NCBI GenBank assembly: GCA_965115825.1
Contig: OZ220464.1
Coordinates: forward strand, 3,162,001-3,226,000
Direction of reading: 5' to 3'
DNA length: 64,000 bases
Origin: Bin87 sp965115825
GTDB taxonomy: Bacteria; Chloroflexota; Dehalococcoidia; Lucifugimonadales; UBA3495
Positions within the stretch are counted from its first letter, which is position 1, and each line of letters starts with the position of its first letter. This document shows positions 34,668 to 44,149 of this stretch, piece after piece. Under the pieces are notes generated by a model. It saw only the letters and a list, made by a program, of their open reading frames with translations. It was not told the DNA's origin and made no database searches. The position numbers were made by a program, and so were the translations under genes.

Positions 34668-35035
34668 TATTGCCGGACACCTCAGTGTGGGTTGACCACC
34701 TACGCCAACGAGAGCAGGGCCTGACTCGAGCGCTTCAAGAAGGTAAGATACTCATGCACACCATGATCATCGGCGAACTGGCCTGCGGTAATTTGGCGAA
34801 CCGCCAGCAGCAACTGAACGACTGGCGCAGGCTACCCATCCTACGAGAATCTAGCAACGAGGATGTGATGAATTTTATCGAATCCCATCGTTTGATGGGG
34901 CGAGGTATTGGCTTAGTTGACGCCCACCTATTGCATTCGGTATTTAACCACGTAGGAGCGTTGCTCTGGACCAGAGACGGAAGCCTCAAAAAATTGGCGG
35001 AAGAACTCTGCGTAGGTTACTCTGAATCTGCCTGA
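34664..35035 (+). CDS. PIN-domain ribonuclease (VapC-like) inside the R-M operon
   Basis: 123 residues. All four acidic residues of a PIN active site are visible: Asp 5 (LPDTSVW), Glu 38 (IGELACG), Asp 86 (LVDAHLL) and Asp 105 (WTRDGSL). The length and order match VapC toxins, metal-dependent ribonucleases. No VapB-like antitoxin gene is present upstream: the gene overlaps the res stop by 4 nt. It sits between res and mod, so its expression is tied to restriction. It could be a stand-alone effector of the R-M system or have an antitoxin elsewhere. Confidence 0.88.
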   Translation: MILPDTSVWVDHLRQREQGLTRALQEGKILMHTMIIGELACGNLANRQQQLNDWRRLPILRESSNEDVMNFIESHRLMGRGIGLVDAHLLHSVFNHVGALLWTRDGSLKKLAEELCVGYSESA

Positions 35036-35088
35036 CTGGCGTTTCGATTACTACGCCAACCACAGTCACACGAAAAGGATGTGCTGCC

Positions 35089-37890
35089 ATGCCGCCCCGC
35101 CGCCGCAACACCCGCCGCGCTCCCACCGAAGTCGTTACCTTCACTCACCCCGACGACTCCCGCCGCAATATCCCCACCGCCGAAATGGAGCCGGTGCTGG
35201 ACGAGGCCCAGCGCAGCCCCATTCACATAGCCTACAAGCGGCGCAACCGAGATTTGGACCCGCAACTGGTCTGGCGGGGCAAGGATGAGCAGGACGACTC
35301 CGACCTGATTGTGGCCGCGCCGCCGCTGTTCACCCAGGAAAAGGTGCACCCCAAAGCGCTGGTTGACGACCTGATGCGTCTCTCCCAGAAGGGCGAAGTT
35401 GCCGAACAGCCGGAGCTGGACCTGTTCGCCGACTTCAACGGCTTGCACGACCCTGACGCCCGCGCCGAGTTTTACCGCCACGATCAAAACTGGGCTAACC
35501 GGATGATACTGGGTGACAGCCTCCAGGTGATGGCCTCCCTGTCTGAGCGGGAAGGGCTGCGCGGCAAGGTTCAGTGCATCTACATCGACCCGCCCTACGG
35601 CATCCGCTTCAATTCCAATTTCCAGTGGAGCACCACCAGCCGCGACGTGCGCGACGGCAATGTTGCCCATATCACCCGAGAACCCGAACAGGTCAAAGCC
35701 TTCCGTGACACCTGGCGCGACGGCATCCACTCCTACCTGACTTACCTACGCGACCGCCTCACCGTAGCCCGAGACCTGCTGGCTGACACCGGCAGCGTTT
35801 TCGTCCAGATTGGCGACGAGAACGTCCATCGCGTGCGTGCAGTGATGGATGAGGTGTTTGGCGAAGCGAATTTCGTTTCGTTGATTGACTACACCAAGAC
35901 CACAGGATTTTCCGGGCAATTCTTGTCTTCAGTTTCTGATTACATTGTTTGGTACGGAAAGAGTGTTGACAAATTGAAGTACAGGGCATTGTATGGCGAA
36001 AAGCAGGTTGGCAAAGAAGGAGCTACTAAATACCGAGAAGTTCAGAAAATAAGTTCTATTTCCAATCTGCCACATTCGGGGACGCGCCTTGCGACGTCAG
36101 CTGATCTGACGTCGCAAGGCGCGTCCCCGAATTCTGACCAAATTTTTCACTTCAGGAATCAAGATTGGTTTCCACCTCCGGCCCTACATTGGAAGACTAC
36201 CGTACAAGGGCTAGAGAGGCTGAGTAGAGCATCAAGGGTCGTACAAGCAGGGAGGTCCTTGCGGTTTATCCGGTTTATTGATGACTTTGCGGCGGTTCCG
36301 CGAATAAACGTCTGGTTGGACATTGGTGGAGTACAAAGCAGAGCTGACCCAAAAGTTTACGTTGTGCAAACAGCTAACGAGGCGATAAAACGTTGCATCC
36401 TGATGACCACCGATCCCGGCGACTTGGTGCTTGATCCCACGTGCGGCTCAGGCACCACGGCTTATGTCGCCGAGCAGTGGGGCCGGCGGTGGATTACGAT
36501 TGACACCAGCCGCGTCGCTCTGGCCTTGGCCCGCGCGCGCATCATGGGCGCCCGCTATCCTTACTACCTGCTGGCCGACAGCCCGGAGGGGCAACGCAAG
36601 GAATCCGAAATCCGCCGCCGGGAAATCACCGAAGCGCCCACCTACGGCAATCTCCGCCAAGGCTTCGTCTATGAGCGCGTGCCTCACATCACTCTGCGGG
36701 ACATCGCGAACAACGCTGAAATCGACGTCATCTGGGACAACTACCAGCAGTCTCTGGAACCGCTGCGGGAGAAACTCAACGCGGCCTTGGGCAAGGCATG
36801 GGAAGAGTGGGAGATTCCCCGAGAGGCCGGCGAAGATTGGCCCGCAGAAGCTACCGAACTGCACCAACACTGGTGGGAGCGACGCATCGCCCGCCAGCGG
36901 GAGATTGACGCTTCCATTGCCGCCAACGCCGAATTCGAGTACCTGTACGACCGGCCCTACGAAAACCGGCGCAAGGTGCGGGTCGCCGGCCCTTTCACTG
37001 TGGAAAGCCTGTCGCCACATCGGGTGATGGTGGCGGACGACAGCCGGGGTGGGGGAGGCATCTCCGAAACAAGCGACGGTTACCGCTACGATGGGGAAGT
37101 TCCGGAGCGAGACTTCGCCGGCATGATTCTGGAAAACCTGCGCACCTCCGGCGTACAGCAGGCACAGAAGGCCGACAAGATTGACTTCAATTCCCTCACC
37201 GGCTGGCCTGGCCGTTACGTCTGCGCCGAGGGCAGCTTTACGGAATGCGAGGACGACAAGGCTGTTGAACGCCGAGCGGCCATATTCATCGGCCCTGAGT
37301 TCGGCACTGTGCTGCGGGCTGACCTGACTGCTGCGGCGCGGGAGGCCGCCGAGTCCGGCTTCGACCTGCTGATTGCTTGCGCCTTCAGTTACGACGCCCA
37401 TGCCGCCGAGCTGACCCGCATCGGCGCGTTGCCCGTCCTCAAAGCCCGCATGAATGCCGACCTGCACATGGCCGACACGCTGAGTAACGACAGCAGAGGC
37501 AACCTTTTCGTCATCTTCGGCGAGCCGGACATCGAGTTGCAGGACGCAGGCAACGACATGGTTCGCGTCAAAATCCTCGGCGTTGACATATTCAATCCGG
37601 CCACCGGCGAGGTTCGCAGCGACGAAACCGACAACATCGCCTGCTGGTTCGTGGACACCGACTACAATGAAGAGAGTTTCTTCGTCCGTCAAGCCTACTT
37701 TCTAGGCGCCAGCGTCGACCCGTACAAGGCCCTCAAAACCACGCTGCGGGCGGAGATTGATGCCGACGCTTGGGCCACCCTGAACAGCGACATATCCCGC
37801 CGATTCCCCAAACCAAAGTCGGGTCGCATCGCGGTAAAAGTAATCAACCACCTGGGCGACGAAGCGATGAAGGTGCTGACAGTGCGCTAA
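35089..37890 (+). CDS. Type III-like site-specific DNA methyltransferase (Mod)
   Basis: 933 residues. Motif IV DPPY is at 167-170 and motif I LDPTCGSGTT at 448-457, the beta-class order with the target-recognition region between. Downstream are GRRWITIDTSRVALALARARIMGARYPYY and a long C-terminal domain. It adds a methyl group to adenine (N6) in the recognition sequence that Res cuts; the actual target is unknown. Bases 35860-36400, the target-recognition region, are AT-rich (22 G/C of 60 at 36001-36060) compared with 34 of 60 at 35581-35640. A 27-bp perfect palindrome lies inside (36074-36132). The ATG follows AAAAGGATG. Confidence 0.9.
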   Translation: MPPRRRNTRRAPTEVVTFTHPDDSRRNIPTAEMEPVLDEAQRSPIHIAYKRRNRDLDPQLVWRGKDEQDDSDLIVAAPPLFTQEKVHPKALVDDLMRLSQKGEVAEQPELDLFADFNGLHDPDARAEFYRHDQNWANRMILGDSLQVMASLSEREGLRGKVQCIYIDPPYGIRFNSNFQWSTTSRDVRDGNVAHITREPEQVKAFRDTWRDGIHSYLTYLRDRLTVARDLLADTGSVFVQIGDENVHRVRAVMDEVFGEANFVSLIDYTKTTGFSGQFLSSVSDYIVWYGKSVDKLKYRALYGEKQVGKEGATKYREVQKISSISNLPHSGTRLATSADLTSQGASPNSDQIFHFRNQDWFPPPALHWKTTVQGLERLSRASRVVQAGRSLRFIRFIDDFAAVPRINVWLDIGGVQSRADPKVYVVQTANEAIKRCILMTTDPGDLVLDPTCGSGTTAYVAEQWGRRWITIDTSRVALALARARIMGARYPYYLLADSPEGQRKESEIRRREITEAPTYGNLRQGFVYERVPHITLRDIANNAEIDVIWDNYQQSLEPLREKLNAALGKAWEEWEIPREAGEDWPAEATELHQHWWERRIARQREIDASIAANAEFEYLYDRPYENRRKVRVAGPFTVESLSPHRVMVADDSRGGGGISETSDGYRYDGEVPERDFAGMILENLRTSGVQQAQKADKIDFNSLTGWPGRYVCAEGSFTECEDDKAVERRAAIFIGPEFGTVLRADLTAAAREAAESGFDLLIACAFSYDAHAAELTRIGALPVLKARMNADLHMADTLSNDSRGNLFVIFGEPDIELQDAGNDMVRVKILGVDIFNPATGEVRSDETDNIACWFVDTDYNEESFFVRQAYFLGASVDPYKALKTTLRAEIDADAWATLNSDISRRFPKPKSGRIAVKVINHLGDEAMKVLTVR
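36074..36132. repeat. 27-bp perfect palindrome within mod
   Basis: Arms 36074-36100 and 36106-36132 are exact reverse complements with a 5-nt CTGAT loop. The frame stays open and encodes SGTRLATSAD then LTSQGASPNS; the second part looks like the family's conserved LTSQG segment. Confidence 0.97.
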
Positions 37891-37944
37891 AGGCAGAGCC
37901 TGCCGGCCGCCGCCGACAAACAGAGTCGCTATACCTAGCCCTCA

Positions 37945-40524
37945 TTACGGATTAACCGGTACAGGTACCCTAATCGATAGCCTGTCTCGAATTTCGTCGT
38001 ATATCTGGACGTTCAGACTCTCCGGCAACTCCAGCGTTACCGCCAAAGCGTACCGAATCCGATCGTCGAGCTCCCCAGCGTCAGCTCGACATTCCACGCG
38101 AATCTCAACTTCGTCGCCATCATTGATAACCTCAGCGCCGCGCCCTGACAGAACTTCGTGCTGGACTGTTCCACGGAGAAACCAAGGGGAGGGGACGCCA
38201 ACAGTCTCACTGGCTAATTCACGCCCCATCCTGAACCGAAGTTGAGCGCGTCGGTAATTGCGATGTTGGGGGTTAATGGGCGAAAACCAAGACAAGGTAG
38301 TTACCATACGCCGCGGATCGGTTCCCCCTGACAGTATCGGAGGTAGAGGAAGACGAAAAACGTAAGCTTCGTCAGCGCCAATCTCGCCGCATCCCAGTAC
38401 AGTTACCCTTTGGTCGGTGCATATCATTACACGGTCAGGTTCAGCAAGCCCGTACCCCATCAACCGTATCGCAAGGGCTTTTTTCTGTGGGGTATTCCCT
38501 TGTCCGTTCAGAAGCGATATGTAACGATCAAACTCGTAATGCGCTCCATGCACCAAGAGAGTTTTCAGCAGAAGGGCGTCGAAGCGCTCATCCGGGAACG
38601 AATCCGATTGTGCCCTCAATTCTTGCAGGACATCGTAAATCCGTACCGCCGCGCGAGATGCCAAAGCTGTTGCGTTGCTAGTGCCTCGCGTATAAAGGGT
38701 TGCTTCCAAACTACCCCGTTCTCCGGGCCAAGCCACCTTGTGCCCCGGTGCGGCCCTTCCTTGGGCTAACCGCAATACCTCGTTGTCGTGAGTGGTGCCG
38801 AGCTTCTCTGATAATAGCTGCCGTCCGCCGGGCAACAAAATATCAGGCTTAACTGACTTACGATACCCTGGGCCTTGCGCACTCACCACGCTGGGGAACC
38901 CATCCTGTCTGAAAGGGTCAATCCGACGATAGACGTTGGGGGGTGTAGAGCAATCTACATGGGCTGCCCCTACCGTCAATCCGTTGAGTGTTTCAGCAGG
39001 AGAAAGCAGAGTGCGATTTCTAGTGTCGGCAACCAGTGCAGTCAATAACGTGGCCTCCCGTTCCCCTTGGTCCAATCCGCTCAGTGCGCCACGGGGAATA
39101 TCCAGATCGATGTCTTGGTCGTGATTACCCGCGCTGACCAGAAAAAGCACTTGGTATTTGAACGATAGCCAATCCAGCAGTCGGGCCATGGGGCTCATGT
39201 CACGGAAGAAAGGGCGCCGACGGTCACAGACCGACAAGTTTATAACCCGTATGCTGGGAGCCACCGCTGGTTCATCCCCATCTCCTTCGAACAATCGGCG
39301 GACCGCACGGTGTACTAAATCTACCGCGAGCTCCTCGTCGGGTATCACCTCATCCCTCGGTTGACCGGGAACTCTCGCGCTAGGCCGCATTATTGGCCTT
39401 GCGTACAACCTACGCGCTAGCGATTCAGATTTGGCGTCCAACTCGCCATGGCAGATGAGGGAAGCCATACCTGTACCGTGCCGGCGTTCATTGGCTTGGT
39501 AGTACTGCTCGTATCCGTCAGGGTCATCAAGCATTAACCGCCCGTCCAGCAGCTTGTGACCGGTCAGAGGCAACCCGTCAAGCAAAGCGATCACTGGGTC
39601 GCCCAGTTCGCCGGCGTTGACGTCCGGGGCATCCAAATTATCCGGTTGGGCTAATTCATCGATTTGCGGAACCGTCCACTGGCCCGATGGCCGTAAGAAC
39701 ATTACATCTTCACAGAGGATAAGTTGGCTATCCCTTTGTTTTACTAAATCAGAGACGTGGGCTACCGGAACACGGCCCAGCAAACCGTGATAGCTAATCT
39801 CGGAAATAATGGACCTTTTCGATATTTCGCCACCCAACGACTCTACCAGGTCGACGAATCTGGATTCGGCCTGTCTGCGCTGGATAGCCGTATTCTTGAA
39901 CCACAACTCAGCCTCGAACGGAAGCAAATCAGTGCCCTGCGAGTACTGTAGCCGCATTTGCCAGTCTTCCAGCAAACCAGTTTCATCAATGCGATCTTCC
40001 GGGCCCCAAAAACGCACAGCCCGTAGTTGCTGAAAAACGTGCTTCAGAGGAGCCAATCCGGGTGGAAAACGCGCGTCGGGATCCTGCTGGAATTCGTTGA
40101 AGCGCAATCTCAAACTGCGCAATGCGCTAGCGTTGGTCATTACCAAAAACAGCCTTCCGGAGTAAGGGCGGCACTCGCCTTCAGCACTCACTTCGTAAAA
40201 ATCCTCATCGGGATCAATATCCGTCAATTCTGATTCCGCTAGCCAGCTCAGCCCGTCTATCCGGCGCACTGAGTTGACGAAATTCTCCACGGTCCCGGCA
40301 ATTTCCAGAACCAAGACCTGATCTGGCAGAATTCCAACTGCGTTGTCACGAAGCTCCATGTCCCGTTGCCTGAGCGCATCGGAGAGGCTTTGGAATTGGG
40401 GAGCCAGCCTATCCCATTGCCGCCTTGCATCTGGGAAATGAATGTTGGAGCGACCGCCACCATGGTGGCGCTCACGAGATGAAAGCACGGGATCTGGGAG
40501 AACCAATAGTGGGCGATCGTCCAT
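37945..40524 (-). CDS. ietS: Subtilisin-like S8 serine protease (IetS-like)
   Basis: 859 residues. The S8 triad is intact: Asp 316 (VIALLDG), His 349 (RRHGTGMASL) and Ser 616 (RGTSNATALASR), with the oxyanion Asn in SAGN (467). A 300-residue N-terminal part has no known fold, and there is no signal peptide, so it is cytoplasmic. It starts 10 bp after the AAA ATPase stop on the same strand. An AAA ATPase plus subtilase pair of these sizes matches IetAS, first described as a toxin-antitoxin pair on the Ti plasmid pTiC58 and later listed among antiphage systems. In that model the protease is the toxic part. Convergent with mod, 54 bp apart. Confidence 0.82.
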   Translation of the reverse strand: MDDRPLLVLPDPVLSSRERHHGGGRSNIHFPDARRQWDRLAPQFQSLSDALRQRDMELRDNAVGILPDQVLVLEIAGTVENFVNSVRRIDGLSWLAESELTDIDPDEDFYEVSAEGECRPYSGRLFLVMTNASALRSLRLRFNEFQQDPDARFPPGLAPLKHVFQQLRAVRFWGPEDRIDETGLLEDWQMRLQYSQGTDLLPFEAELWFKNTAIQRRQAESRFVDLVESLGGEISKRSIISEISYHGLLGRVPVAHVSDLVKQRDSQLILCEDVMFLRPSGQWTVPQIDELAQPDNLDAPDVNAGELGDPVIALLDGLPLTGHKLLDGRLMLDDPDGYEQYYQANERRHGTGMASLICHGELDAKSESLARRLYARPIMRPSARVPGQPRDEVIPDEELAVDLVHRAVRRLFEGDGDEPAVAPSIRVINLSVCDRRRPFFRDMSPMARLLDWLSFKYQVLFLVSAGNHDQDIDLDIPRGALSGLDQGEREATLLTALVADTRNRTLLSPAETLNGLTVGAAHVDCSTPPNVYRRIDPFRQDGFPSVVSAQGPGYRKSVKPDILLPGGRQLLSEKLGTTHDNEVLRLAQGRAAPGHKVAWPGERGSLEATLYTRGTSNATALASRAAVRIYDVLQELRAQSDSFPDERFDALLLKTLLVHGAHYEFDRYISLLNGQGNTPQKKALAIRLMGYGLAEPDRVMICTDQRVTVLGCGEIGADEAYVFRLPLPPILSGGTDPRRMVTTLSWFSPINPQHRNYRRAQLRFRMGRELASETVGVPSPWFLRGTVQHEVLSGRGAEVINDGDEVEIRVECRADAGELDDRIRYALAVTLELPESLNVQIYDEIRDRLSIRVPVPVNP

Positions 40525-40534
40525 ATCAGATAAC

Positions 40535-41512
40535 TCACCTTGCGCTGGCGCGAGCGTTTAGCTGCCGCAACCGGTCGCGAATTATCCGGGGCATATCGAC
40601 GTCCGGCTGGCTCAGCACAGCGCGTCGCGCTAAATCTAACCCAAAGTCTTCCACTTCGGCAAAACTCAGCCCCAGCAGTTTGGTCGCCAGACGCTCAACC
40701 GAATAGCCGATCTCGTAGCCGGTGCGTTCTTCAAATCGGCACAGCCACTGCGCAATTTGCTCCTGTGCAGGCATAGGTAATTCGAGGTGAATTTGAAAAC
40801 GGCGCCAGACCGCCCTGTCCAGCAATTCGGGGTGATTGCTTGCGGTCACCACTACCACGTAGCTGGGGAGTGCGTCCACTTGCAACAGCAAAGAGCTCAC
40901 GACCCGCTTGATTTCGCCGGTCTCGTTAGAGTCTCCTCTCTCTTTGGCCACTGCGTCGAACTCGTCGAAAAAAAGCACGCACTGACGCGACCGTGCGTAG
41001 TCAAAAACCTGCGAAATGCGCTGCGCCGTTTCTCCAAGGTAACTGCCGATCACCGCTTCATATCGCACCACTACTAATGGCACACTCATGGCGTCGGCCA
41101 AGGCCTCCGCCAACGAGGTTTTGCCGTTTCCAGGTGGTCCCGTCAGTAGGAGGCGATGACGTGGCTCGATATTGTAGGAGCGCAACAGATCAGACCGTAG
41201 CTGCTCCTCCACAAGCTCCGCGACAGTAGCCTCAACTGCCCGAGGCAGTATCAGCTCCCCCAGGCTCCGCGACGGTGCCATTTCAAAAACGAGATCGCCT
41301 ACTAAAGGCGCCTTTTGAACTACGCCGAAGGTTCCAGGCAGTCTGCTGCCGTTTCCGTTAAGGGAGAGATTCCCCATTATACGGTCGGCAAGAACCGTAT
41401 GCTGCTTGGCGCGCTCATCAGCTGCCAAGGCTTCGACCGCCTTGCGAAACTGAGCTTGGTCTCCGCTGGAACCGGCTTTCACCAAAGCCAAGATCAGATC
41501 TGCGCGCGCCAT
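40535..41512 (-). CDS. ietA: AAA+ ATPase (IetA-like)
   Basis: 325 residues from the ATG at 41512 (MARADLILALVKAG). The AAA core has Walker A GPPGNGKTS, Walker B VLFFDEFDAV, sensor 1 VVVTASNHPELLD and an Arg-finger region AVWRRFQ. The N-terminal 90 residues form a helical adaptor with no clear family. The longer frame to 41575 covers the promoter and is not used. It is the first gene of the pair with the S8 protease, which it may hold inactive. A palindrome at its transcription start (41567-41583) suggests self-regulation, as in many toxin-antitoxin operons. Confidence 0.84.
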   Translation of the reverse strand: MARADLILALVKAGSSGDQAQFRKAVEALAADERAKQHTVLADRIMGNLSLNGNGSRLPGTFGVVQKAPLVGDLVFEMAPSRSLGELILPRAVEATVAELVEEQLRSDLLRSYNIEPRHRLLLTGPPGNGKTSLAEALADAMSVPLVVVRYEAVIGSYLGETAQRISQVFDYARSRQCVLFFDEFDAVAKERGDSNETGEIKRVVSSLLLQVDALPSYVVVVTASNHPELLDRAVWRRFQIHLELPMPAQEQIAQWLCRFEERTGYEIGYSVERLATKLLGLSFAEVEDFGLDLARRAVLSQPDVDMPRIIRDRLRQLNARASAR

Positions 41513-41566
41513 ACCAACCTGCCTGCTCGAAAGCAACCCAATTTGCCCGATCCAACCTGTGAACTG

Positions 41567-41592
41567 CCCTCCCAATGGGAGGGATTATATCA
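41567..41592 (-). promoter_or_regulatory. Extended -10 promoter with palindrome at the start site of the ATPase-protease operon
   Basis: On the minus strand TGA-TATAAT (41584-41592) is a perfect extended -10; the -35 is poor. Immediately downstream, CCCTCCC-AAT-GGGAGGG (41567-41583) is a perfect 7-bp inverted repeat covering the predicted start site, about 55 bp before the ATG. Confidence 0.68.
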
Positions 41593-41817
41593 GGAAATTG
41601 CAGTCGTGCCGTACTTGCTTGGGATGATACCGCCAGAGCGAAACGGTAGCGCTGCGAGCCGAAAAAGTGGCAGGGTCCATAGCCTCGTTCCGTCAATAGC
41701 CCTAGATCGCGATACGCACTCTCGGAAATTCGCCAGCAGTAGCCAAGGGCCAGATTTCCGCGTTTCCTACTCAATTTGGAAACATGCCCTAGCACCAAAC
41801 TGCAGTTTGGCAGGCGT

Positions 41818-43620
41818 TCAGGGCAGCCATTTTTGCCATAACAGGTAAGAGTAAGCCACGATTATCGCCATACCGATGATGGCTGAAATCCACCGTTCGA
41901 AACTGCGGTTTCCCGCATCACGAAAGGCGATTTGGTATTCTCCGAACCCCCCCTTTTGCAGGACCCTCGCAGTACGCTCACCCTGCAAGTCCCAAACGCT
42001 GATGACCAGGAATACCATAACCGCAGAGAACAAAACGGCGAACGCCTCAAACAGGAATCCAGCCCATCCCAATACCTCGGGGCGTGATGCCAGAGCCAGG
42101 AACACGGTAATGCCGCCGAAGATTACCAAAGCGAACAGCTCGCCGAACTCGATACCATGGCCGCGGGAATGGACGACAATGTTGAGCTGAGCCTCAGCGT
42201 CAGCCAGCCGCGTCCGGTCATTGGAGCTGGCATTGGCAGCAGCCTCGGAAAGGCCGGTTCTAGCTCGGTGGTAAGCGGCTTGCAGGTCCTCGGGGTTGTG
42301 GGCGCCGTCCACGTCCAGAATGTGCTGGCGGATAGAGGTATCAATCACGTTACGACGCGCCATCAGGTCAACGTCATGGAACAGCCTGATAATGGCGTTG
42401 TCTTCGTCCCGGGTGCGTCCGACCAAACGGGTCACGCGGAACGACAACAGCAGGATAAAGACAGTTGCCGACATAGCCAATGCTCCCAGATAAACGTCTC
42501 CTTTAGGCCACTCCCAGCCAACCGGGAGCGTTCGCAGAATGTCATCGCGCAGATAGACAAAGGCGCCGCAGCCCCACAAAGAGAGGATGAGCGCCTTGAA
42601 GCCGAAACGAATTTCCGCCTCAAAGTTGATAAGAAGATTAGCAGTAACAATAGCAGCAGTGCCGATGATTAGCAAACCCGGTCGCTCTACCTCAATGTTC
42701 CAGAATAAGAACAGCCACAGAAGAGTTAGCGCAGGCGTCGAATAACCGATGGCATTTATTCCCAAATTGCTTGTGATTATATTTGCATTGCGCCAAGATA
42801 TACTTGCCGCAGTATAAATGGTACCGGCAAAGCCCACGCTTATAACAAAACTCCCTAAAGGCATTGAATCTCCGGTAGATATTCCTATGGCGAAATTTAT
42901 TGGCGCAGCGAACAAATTGGAAATCAAACCGGCCGCTACCATACAAAACAAATCTATAGAGAGCCTAGAACCGGCCTTCGGTGAGAACTCAGATAGTTCT
43001 TTGCTAATCTCGAAAGCCCACTGAAAACCGAACGAAGACGCAGCAATCGCGATCGCTACCGAGAACGCCAATACGATGCCGAAAATCTCCAATTCCCTCC
43101 ATGGCTTCATACTCATGTCAGGAAAAGAACCGAAACCCGAGTGGCTTGATATTATGAGCACTACACCAAGGAAGCAAATAAATATAAGCACATACGTGCC
43201 GGCGCGAATTTTATTGTATCCGACACCCTGTAGTACTCTGTTCATAAATAATATGAGTACGAGAGGCCAAAGCTCGACCAAAATGGCAGCGATTGAAATA
43301 TCTATAAATCTATATGATAAAGCCAACATGGCATATTCGGTACTGCTCGCGATTATGGTTATCAGTATCGCCCAACTGAACGCTCGGCGGCTGACAAGGC
43401 TCCAAACTGGCCGCTGGCTGAGTAATGGACGGTACGCCAAAGCTAGAAATACTAGCGAGCCTACCGCCAGGCCGAGTCGTAACCCTGTGTTGAAAAGAAA
43501 CGGATATTCCTGCGCTCCGATTATAGGGACTAGGGCCGGAATCCATGAGTATCCCAAAACAGCGGTGATCATATAGAGTACGGCTACGCTGTTCGGCCTT
43601 CTGTTTCCTGCGTGCGTCAT
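41818..43620 (-). CDS. EamA/DMT-type transporter with C-terminal membrane extension
   Basis: 600 residues from the ATG at 43620. Residues about 10-350 hold ten hydrophobic helices in the two-fold EamA pattern (VAVLYMITAVLGYSWIPALVP, then FIDISIAAILVELWPLVLILF). The remainder has three to four more helices and a short soluble stretch (RTRDEDNAIIRLFHDVDLM and on), which is not a normal EamA part. The substrate is unknown. It is AT-rich compared with its surroundings, for example 23 G/C of 60 at 43201-43260, a sign of transfer. The next upstream frame is a truncated paralogue. It sits in the defence island but no known defence role follows from the fold. Confidence 0.78.
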   Translation of the reverse strand: MTHAGNRRPNSVAVLYMITAVLGYSWIPALVPIIGAQEYPFLFNTGLRLGLAVGSLVFLALAYRPLLSQRPVWSLVSRRAFSWAILITIIASSTEYAMLALSYRFIDISIAAILVELWPLVLILFMNRVLQGVGYNKIRAGTYVLIFICFLGVVLIISSHSGFGSFPDMSMKPWRELEIFGIVLAFSVAIAIAASSFGFQWAFEISKELSEFSPKAGSRLSIDLFCMVAAGLISNLFAAPINFAIGISTGDSMPLGSFVISVGFAGTIYTAASISWRNANIITSNLGINAIGYSTPALTLLWLFLFWNIEVERPGLLIIGTAAIVTANLLINFEAEIRFGFKALILSLWGCGAFVYLRDDILRTLPVGWEWPKGDVYLGALAMSATVFILLLSFRVTRLVGRTRDEDNAIIRLFHDVDLMARRNVIDTSIRQHILDVDGAHNPEDLQAAYHRARTGLSEAAANASSNDRTRLADAEAQLNIVVHSRGHGIEFGELFALVIFGGITVFLALASRPEVLGWAGFLFEAFAVLFSAVMVFLVISVWDLQGERTARVLQKGGFGEYQIAFRDAGNRSFERWISAIIGMAIIVAYSYLLWQKWLP

Positions 43621-43624
43621 CGTT

Positions 43625-43996
43625 TTAGTGCCCCGCCTTACCGTCGTATGCCTGGCACGCCTCACTACGCAAGCGGGATTGCCCGCAGAAGGGCGCGACA
43701 GATTGCCGTGTACTGCTTCTCGCCATGATGAGGGGTCCGTTGACGTTTTTTGTTAGGACATATTTGTGACGCAGTATCTGCCCAAAAAACACTGCCAGGA
43801 AAAAAGCATGGCCTATGCCCAGTCCGAGTCTCAGCGCTACGCTAAACAGAAAGGGACCTTCCGATCCGCCTCCGCGGGCAACCAGCAGAGGTATCGCCGA
43901 AAAACCGACGACCGCAACGATCATAAGCACCATTCCCAAAGCGTTCTGGTTAGCCCTCCGAACCAGTGCCGGTACAATAATGTCGGACTGTGCCAT
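43625..43996 (-). pseudogene. Truncated paralogue of the EamA-type transporter
   Basis: The first 70 residues (GMVLMIVAVVGFSAIPLLV, then GPFLFSVALRLGLGIGHAFF) parallel the first two helices of the neighbouring transporter (YMITAVLGYSWIPALVP, then YPFLFNTGLRLGLAVGSLVF). The homology then ends and 35 unrelated residues lead to a stop 4 bp before the next start. It is best read as the 5' remnant of a tandem duplicate left by a deletion. Confidence 0.65.
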
Positions 43997-44149
43997 AGCA
44001 ACCTCGCATTCTAAGTTCTACTAGATGCCAGCCGGGCGATGTCACTGCTCGAGGTGGGAAACCCTCGAACGTAGGAGCGTTTTAGTAATTCGTTCGGTGT
44101 GTCCGTAGGCACAGAGCTATATCGCTACTTTGTACTTTCCGAAATGCTC

